Shown in pieces: positions 60,401 to 64,000 of a stretch of 64,000 bases of DNA (positions are counted from its first letter, which is position 1; each line of letters starts with the position of its first letter). Made by a program: the position numbers and the translations under genes. This DNA is from Palsa-744 sp963734815 (GTDB taxonomy: Bacteria > Actinomycetota > Thermoleophilia > Solirubrobacterales > Solirubrobacteraceae), in contig CAVTIH010000001.1 in NCBI GenBank assembly GCA_963734815.1, positions 744,001-808,000 of the forward strand. Reading direction: 5' to 3'. The notes under the pieces were generated by a model, which saw only the letters and a list, made by a program, of their open reading frames with translations, ran no database searches and was not told where the DNA came from.

Positions 60401-61855
60401 GCGGGCTCGGTGGTGTACTTCAGCGACGAGCAGCCGCTCACGGCGAACTCCGGTGGCAGCCAGAGCGGAGCCGGAGCGAATCTGTACGAATGCAGGATCG
60501 ATGAAGAAGCCGGGCATCTGCACTGCGCGCTGACCGATCTCACGCCGCTCGTCGTTGGCGAAAGCGATGACGTGGAGCACGGGCTGATACCCGGCGCATC
60601 GGTTGACGGCTCGTACGTGTACTTCGTCGCAACGGGCGACCTCACGGGTGGGCAGGTCAACGACCACGGCGCACGCGCGGTGGCCGGCGCGCCCAACCTG
60701 TACGTTCACCACGAAGGCGCGACGACGTTCGTCGCCACGCTCGCGAACGAGGATTCGCCGGACTGGGCGAGCGGTGAGGCGAACCTTTCCGCACTGACCG
60801 ACCGAGTGTCGCCGAACGGCCTGTGGTTGGCGTTCATGTCCGCTCGGCCGCTGACCGGCTATGACAATCGCGACGCGATCTCGGGTGAACCCGACGAGGA
60901 GGTCTTTCTCTATCACGCGGCCGTCGGTGGTGCGGCGGGTCATCTGATCTGCGCGTCGTGCAACCCGACGGGGGCACGCCCGCACGGCGTCATATACGGC
61001 CACCCCGTTCCGGGGTCGGTGGAAGCCGAACCCACCATGCCGCTCGCCGCCGGCTCCAGAATCTGGCAGCAATCGGATTGGCTCGCGGCCAACATTCCCG
61101 GTTGGACCGCCTACAGGCAAGGGGCCAGCTTGTACCAATCGCGCTACCTGTCGAACAGCGGACGGCTGTTCTTCGACGCGATCGACGCGCTCGTGCCGCA
61201 GGATACGAACGGTGCGGTCGACGTGTACGAGTACGAGCCGCCGCAGGGCGAAGGCGCGCCCGTGGACGACGGCTGCGGCGAAGGCGACTCGACGTATGTC
61301 ACAGCGGCTGGTGGCTGCGTGTCGTTGATCTCCTCGGGTGCCTCTCGCGAAGAATCGGCGTTTATCGACGCCTCGGAATCCGGAAGCGACGTCTTCTTTC
61401 TCACACACGCTCGTTTGAGCCCGCTCGACTACGACAGTGCGCTCGACGTGTACGACGCGCACGTCTGCACAGCCGAATCGCCGTGTCCGCCGTCGCCCCC
61501 GCCGCCGCCGCCGGCCTGTGCGGGCGACGCGTGCCAGTCGCCCGCGGTCGGTCCGGAAGCGCTCACGCCCGCCTCGCTGACGTTCTCCGGCGCGGGGAAC
61601 GCGACTGTCGAACCGCCACCGGCGCTGGCGCCCAAGGCGAAGCCGAGCGCGCACACCAAAACGAAGCCCGGTACGCAGAAAAAACGCACGCGGTCGACGG
61701 GGAAGCACTCGCGGGCACCCCGGGGATGCGCGAAGAAGAAGGCGGCACGCAGGCGAGCCGCATGTAAAAGCACGACAGGGCGGCTGCATGTCAAGTCCCG
61801 CCGGGCACGGCGGTCGAGTGCGTTGTCTGAGCGAGTAAAGGGGTTGGGACGATGA
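57491..61855 (+). CDS. Large secreted multidomain protein (NHL propeller, Fn3-like, beta-rich)
   Basis: A 1454-residue exported protein from a GTG at 57491 with GGAGAGGG upstream; ATG 57515 is the alternative. A signal peptide ends near residue 52. NHL-type propeller repeats come first (SPRGVAVDQSGG, GTVYVVDRNNRRVDVFNTSG, AVAVDQTTHEIYVSED), then two Fn3-like domains (about residues 465-675) of the TAATLKAAIDPEG...YRFQY type. A large beta-rich region with Cys pairs and propeller-like strands (about 680-1330) follows, then a Pro-rich stretch, and a very basic Lys/Arg/Ser tail of about 70 residues. The tail may bind wall polymers or nucleic acid. It is coupled by ATGA to the next gene. Confidence 0.8.
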   Translation: MKCGEITAMQARRIGRTPSPTAAWRATVARLCCAFAAVAFASLLAAASSSAAIFSETLCSEGTSAGQCRSPRGVAVDQSGGPGGTSGTVYVVDRNNRRVDVFNTSGRFLMAFGTGVVNGAPELQTCTAVCGQGPELGGFQAQAVAVDQTTHEIYVSEDSENKRYVQKFAFNALSEKFETLATFGGPGSGPGQFNGNLPIAVEASGDVWVGDIDRIQRFSGSGALLAEASLPARGIVQALAVSPAGALFAITSLNGLQQLAPPASGTYTLTFGRHTTGPLVGGAAAKAGEIEAALTAAYGSPFPLFTVEGPEGGPFTLELTGQINDELTLEASAGSVMVTQEGGAARQIDKLSPSGTLLEALDVNGHPQALGIDPATGDLLAGGCVGDGAGCATPYTVSSYAPSGDQLAAFGAHEVIGRPSGDAIAFSDIAQRLYLASSVAEGSSAVQVGALPPLGPLLEHGSAAASAVAKTAATLKAAIDPEGKEARYRFQYVTEAQFEKNEKEGHEGFAGAAATPLSSPIGSDFAAHEVSAALTGLAYATSYRFRVVAYNSDNEQGVAGEAASFETLPPASVQASVSDVTASSATFTAAINPLGEAVGYRFQYIAREAMRRNEEAGEPPFAGAAQAPAGEVALGSGEEPVSVSAHVQGLAVHAEYRVRVVVVDAVAPQGFGSAPLTFTTQVQATAVTLPDGRQWELVSPPDKNGALLSGIEGEGVVQAAATGGAITYLASEPTEGEPQGNGGSTQVLSARGAGGWSSRDLNPSHPRTVGAPLDGGTEYRFFSSDLSLGVLQPFGAFEPLLSAEASEQTPYLRSGFGGSGFCSDACYHPLLTSGDVTSQRPFGGKCPLNEIECGAHFEGATPDLAHVVLSSGVGLTSTPGDDGGLYEYSEGQLTPVSVSPGGVAPEPGELGLQGQVARGAVSANGSRVVWSANGHLYLRDLTKGETLELDAVQGGAGGGQPEALFQAGSEAGSVVYFSDEQPLTANSGGSQSGAGANLYECRIDEEAGHLHCALTDLTPLVVGESDDVEHGLIPGASVDGSYVYFVATGDLTGGQVNDHGARAVAGAPNLYVHHEGATTFVATLANEDSPDWASGEANLSALTDRVSPNGLWLAFMSARPLTGYDNRDAISGEPDEEVFLYHAAVGGAAGHLICASCNPTGARPHGVIYGHPVPGSVEAEPTMPLAAGSRIWQQSDWLAANIPGWTAYRQGASLYQSRYLSNSGRLFFDAIDALVPQDTNGAVDVYEYEPPQGEGAPVDDGCGEGDSTYVTAAGGCVSLISSGASREESAFIDASESGSDVFFLTHARLSPLDYDSALDVYDAHVCTAESPCPPSPPPPPPACAGDACQSPAVGPEALTPASLTFSGAGNATVEPPPALAPKAKPSAHTKTKPGTQKKRTRSTGKHSRAPRGCAKKKAARRRAACKSTTGRLHVKSRRARRSSALSERVKGLGR

Positions 61856-64000
61856 GGTTCGGTGAGTTGCGGGGCAGGACACGGCTGGGTGGTGTGCTCG
61901 GGGCGGTGGTTGTCGCCTGCGTGCTGTCGGTGGGCGTCGGGCAGGCGCAGGCGGCCTACCCGTGGTGGGGGCTGAACTCGATTGTGCGCCCGACTTTGCT
62001 CGCCCCCGGTTCCGAGGGCGTGGTGGATGCCACCGCGGCGGACTTGGGCGATGGGGAAGCGAGCGGTCCGGTGACGCTCACCGACCGTCTGCCCAGCGGT
62101 GTCACCGTCACGAACGCGACCGCGGTCAAGTTCTTCGCGACGGCGTTTTCCTCCGGCAAAGTCAATGCCGGCCCCGGTGGCCAATGGGGTTCGTTGCATC
62201 TCTGTACGGTGACGGGGCAGGAAGTGAGCTGCACCTACCGCGACGCCGAAGAACTGGAAGCCCGCGGCGCGTCGCCCTCGCTGGTGGCCGAATTCGAACG
62301 GTTGAGGCCGTTCAAGGGCCACCTCGCTCTGGAGATCAAAGTCGAAGCGTCCCCCGAAACGCCGGTCGGCACGCTCGAGAACGAAGTCGCCGCCTCCGGA
62401 GGCGGCGGGCCCGCCAACCTCATTCGCCGGCCGCTCGCGGTCTCCGAAGAAGAACAACGGTTCGGCATCGAAGATTACGAGCTGCGTCCCGAAGCCGAAG
62501 GGGGAGCGCCCGACACGCAGGCGGGCTCTCATCCATTCCAGCTGACGAGCGTCACCAACTTGAACGAGGGGCCGGAAACCAAGGAAGGCGCGGAACCCGT
62601 GCAGCTGGTGCGCGACTTGCACTTCAAGCTGCCCACCGGCCAGCTCGGCAACGCAACCGCCGTTCCCGAGTGCACGGCGGCGCAGTTCGCGACCTACGAC
62701 AACAACCTCAACGCCCCGGGAGCGATCTCCTGCCCACCGGAAACGCAGATCGGCGTGGCGACCGACACATACGTCACGTATGGGGGGGTCAATGGGGTGG
62801 TGACCGAAACGGTGCCGATGTTCATCCTCGTTCCCGAAGCGGGCGAACCGGCGCGTTTCGGTTGGCACGCGGGACCGGTGCCGGTTGTGCTGAACACCGC
62901 GGTCCGCAGTGGCGACGGCGAAGACTACGGCGTCACGGTGAACGTCTCGAACATCACCCAACTCGCCGGTCTAATGGCCAACGAAGTGACGTTCTGGGGC
63001 ACGCCCGGGGATCGGCGGCACGACAACTCGCGCGGCTATCCATGCTTGGACGATTTGCCTGGCTGCGTCGCGGCGAACGAGCCGCATCCGGACGCGTTTC
63101 TGCTGATGCCGACGTCGTGCCCGGCGAACCCGGCGGCGGAACCGTATTCCTCGACGTTGACGGCGCGCTCGTGGCTTGAACCGGCGGCGGGCCCGCACCC
63201 GGAAGCGACGTTCGATCTGGCGAACCCGTTGGGTGAACCGCTGGGCTTGGACGGCTGCAACCAACTGCCGTTCGCACCGCGGGTGGAAGCGGAACCGACG
63301 TCGGATCAGGCGATGACGTCGTCGGGGTTGTCGTTTGACTTGTATGTCGACGATGAAGGTCTGACGAGCCCTGAAGGGTTGGCGCAGTCGCAGCTGTCCA
63401 AGGCGGTTGTGAGCCTGCCGGTGGGGGTGACGGCAAACCCGTCGGTTGCCGCCGGGCTGACGGCGTGCACGCTGCCGGAGTATGAATCGGAGACGTTGGA
63501 TTCCGCGCCGGGCACGGGGTGCCCGAACGAATCGGACATCGGCTCGGTGGAAATCGAAAGTCCGCTGGTGACGCAGAAGATCGTGGGGTCGGTGTATCTG
63601 GCCAAGCAGGACGAAAACCCGTTCGGGACGCTGCTGGGGTTGTATGTGGTGGCGAAGAACCCGGAACTCGGCGTGATGATCCGGGTGGCGGGCAAGGTTG
63701 TGCCCGACCCGGTGACCGGGCAGCTGGTGACGACCTTCGAAGGGATTCCGCAGCTACCGTTCAGCCATTTCCACTTCGCGTTTCGTCAGGGGCAGCGGGC
63801 GCCGTTGGCGACCCCGCCGGCGTGCGGGACGTACACGACCGGGGCGGAACTGTTCCCGTACTCCGCGCCGGACGCCCCGGCGCACGACACTGCGACGTTC
63901 TCGATCACGAGCGGTCCGGAAGGCGCCCCGTGCCCGAGCGGCGGCACGCCGCCGTTCAACCCGGTCGTCACGGCGGGGACGGTCAACAACGCCGCCGGCG
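61852..64000 (+). CDS. Large secreted Cys-module protein, incomplete at window end
   Basis: The frame opens at the ATG overlapping the previous stop (ATGA) and is still open after 716 codons. A signal peptide (residues 1-37, cleavage near AQA-AYP) is followed by an adhesin-like domain with SGPVTLTDRLPSGVTVTNAT. Repeated modules then follow, each with a Cys-Pro pair (for example ECTAAQF... SCPPETQIGVAT and ACTLPEY... GCPNESDIGSVE) and a GTLLGLYVVA-type strand. The exported protein at 10267 is one such module on its own. GAA is preferred throughout. Function unknown; with its coupled neighbour it may form a surface structure. Confidence 0.8.
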   Translation, partial: MRFGELRGRTRLGGVLGAVVVACVLSVGVGQAQAAYPWWGLNSIVRPTLLAPGSEGVVDATAADLGDGEASGPVTLTDRLPSGVTVTNATAVKFFATAFSSGKVNAGPGGQWGSLHLCTVTGQEVSCTYRDAEELEARGASPSLVAEFERLRPFKGHLALEIKVEASPETPVGTLENEVAASGGGGPANLIRRPLAVSEEEQRFGIEDYELRPEAEGGAPDTQAGSHPFQLTSVTNLNEGPETKEGAEPVQLVRDLHFKLPTGQLGNATAVPECTAAQFATYDNNLNAPGAISCPPETQIGVATDTYVTYGGVNGVVTETVPMFILVPEAGEPARFGWHAGPVPVVLNTAVRSGDGEDYGVTVNVSNITQLAGLMANEVTFWGTPGDRRHDNSRGYPCLDDLPGCVAANEPHPDAFLLMPTSCPANPAAEPYSSTLTARSWLEPAAGPHPEATFDLANPLGEPLGLDGCNQLPFAPRVEAEPTSDQAMTSSGLSFDLYVDDEGLTSPEGLAQSQLSKAVVSLPVGVTANPSVAAGLTACTLPEYESETLDSAPGTGCPNESDIGSVEIESPLVTQKIVGSVYLAKQDENPFGTLLGLYVVAKNPELGVMIRVAGKVVPDPVTGQLVTTFEGIPQLPFSHFHFAFRQGQRAPLATPPACGTYTTGAELFPYSAPDAPAHDTATFSITSGPEGAPCPSGGTPPFNPVVTAGTVNNAAG

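Noticed and set aside
1..64000. tRNA, rRNA, insertion sequences, prophage or plasmid genes
   Set aside because: None was recognised by sequence on either strand; gene density and codon use look like ordinary chromosome.

Overview
The window is 64 kb of very GC-rich chromosomal DNA. The gene content suggests a high-GC actinobacterium, most likely of the Thermoleophilia/Solirubrobacterales type. Pointers are an Mce operon, a SigB/SigF-type sigma factor with RsbW-like partners, a bacterial Ku, an AddAB-like helicase pair, a MarP-like protease, a WS/DGAT acyltransferase, and exported collagen-like and beta-propeller proteins. The placement is an inference from gene content; no rRNA, tRNA, CRISPR array, transposase or prophage gene was seen.

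Layout. 0-2.7 kb: an alpha-E protein and a circularly permuted ATP-grasp protein, translationally coupled on the minus strand. 2.7-6.5 kb: a GAF/HD-GYP signalling protein, a D-2-hydroxyacid dehydrogenase, a DUF1697 protein and a PfkB-type kinase. 6.6-9.9 kb: a polytopic membrane protein and an acyl-CoA dehydrogenase (minus strand). 10.2-22.8 kb: an exported Cys-rich protein, then an operon of six MCE-domain proteins with a lytic-transglycosylase/M23-like gene between the first and second. A convergent TetR gene with a clear palindromic operator and promoter follows. 23.7-29.4 kb: zinc-ribbon/FHA protein, small zinc-ribbon protein, SRPBCC protein, lipoprotein, penicillin-binding protein, MarP-like membrane protease. 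29.4-40.8 kb: a genome-maintenance and stress block with topoisomerase III, AddB-like nuclease, AddA-like helicase, sigma factor, Ku and two overlapping RsbW-like ATPases. 41.1-48.8 kb: GltB, GltD and a flavin monooxygenase in an overlapping operon. 48.9-55 kb: three little-known cytoplasmic proteins, a metallophosphoesterase, IspH and WS/DGAT. 55.3-64 kb: a TetR-winged-helix fusion with a long leader, then large secreted proteins running off the end.

Three themes cut across the genes. First, exported proteins use GAA for glutamate while cytoplasmic proteins use GAG. Second, many genes have a TANNNT box 6-10 nt before an ATG/GTG with no Shine-Dalgarno, suggesting leaderless transcripts. Third, conserved enzymes carry low-complexity or simple-repeat insertions (gltB, topB, acyl-CoA dehydrogenase, ATP-grasp, PBP, TetR, Ku). 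A palindromic intergenic element also appears at three places. The most distinctive unit is the Mce operon: six ring-forming lipid-transfer proteins plus a wall-cutting enzyme, without permease or ATPase genes nearby.
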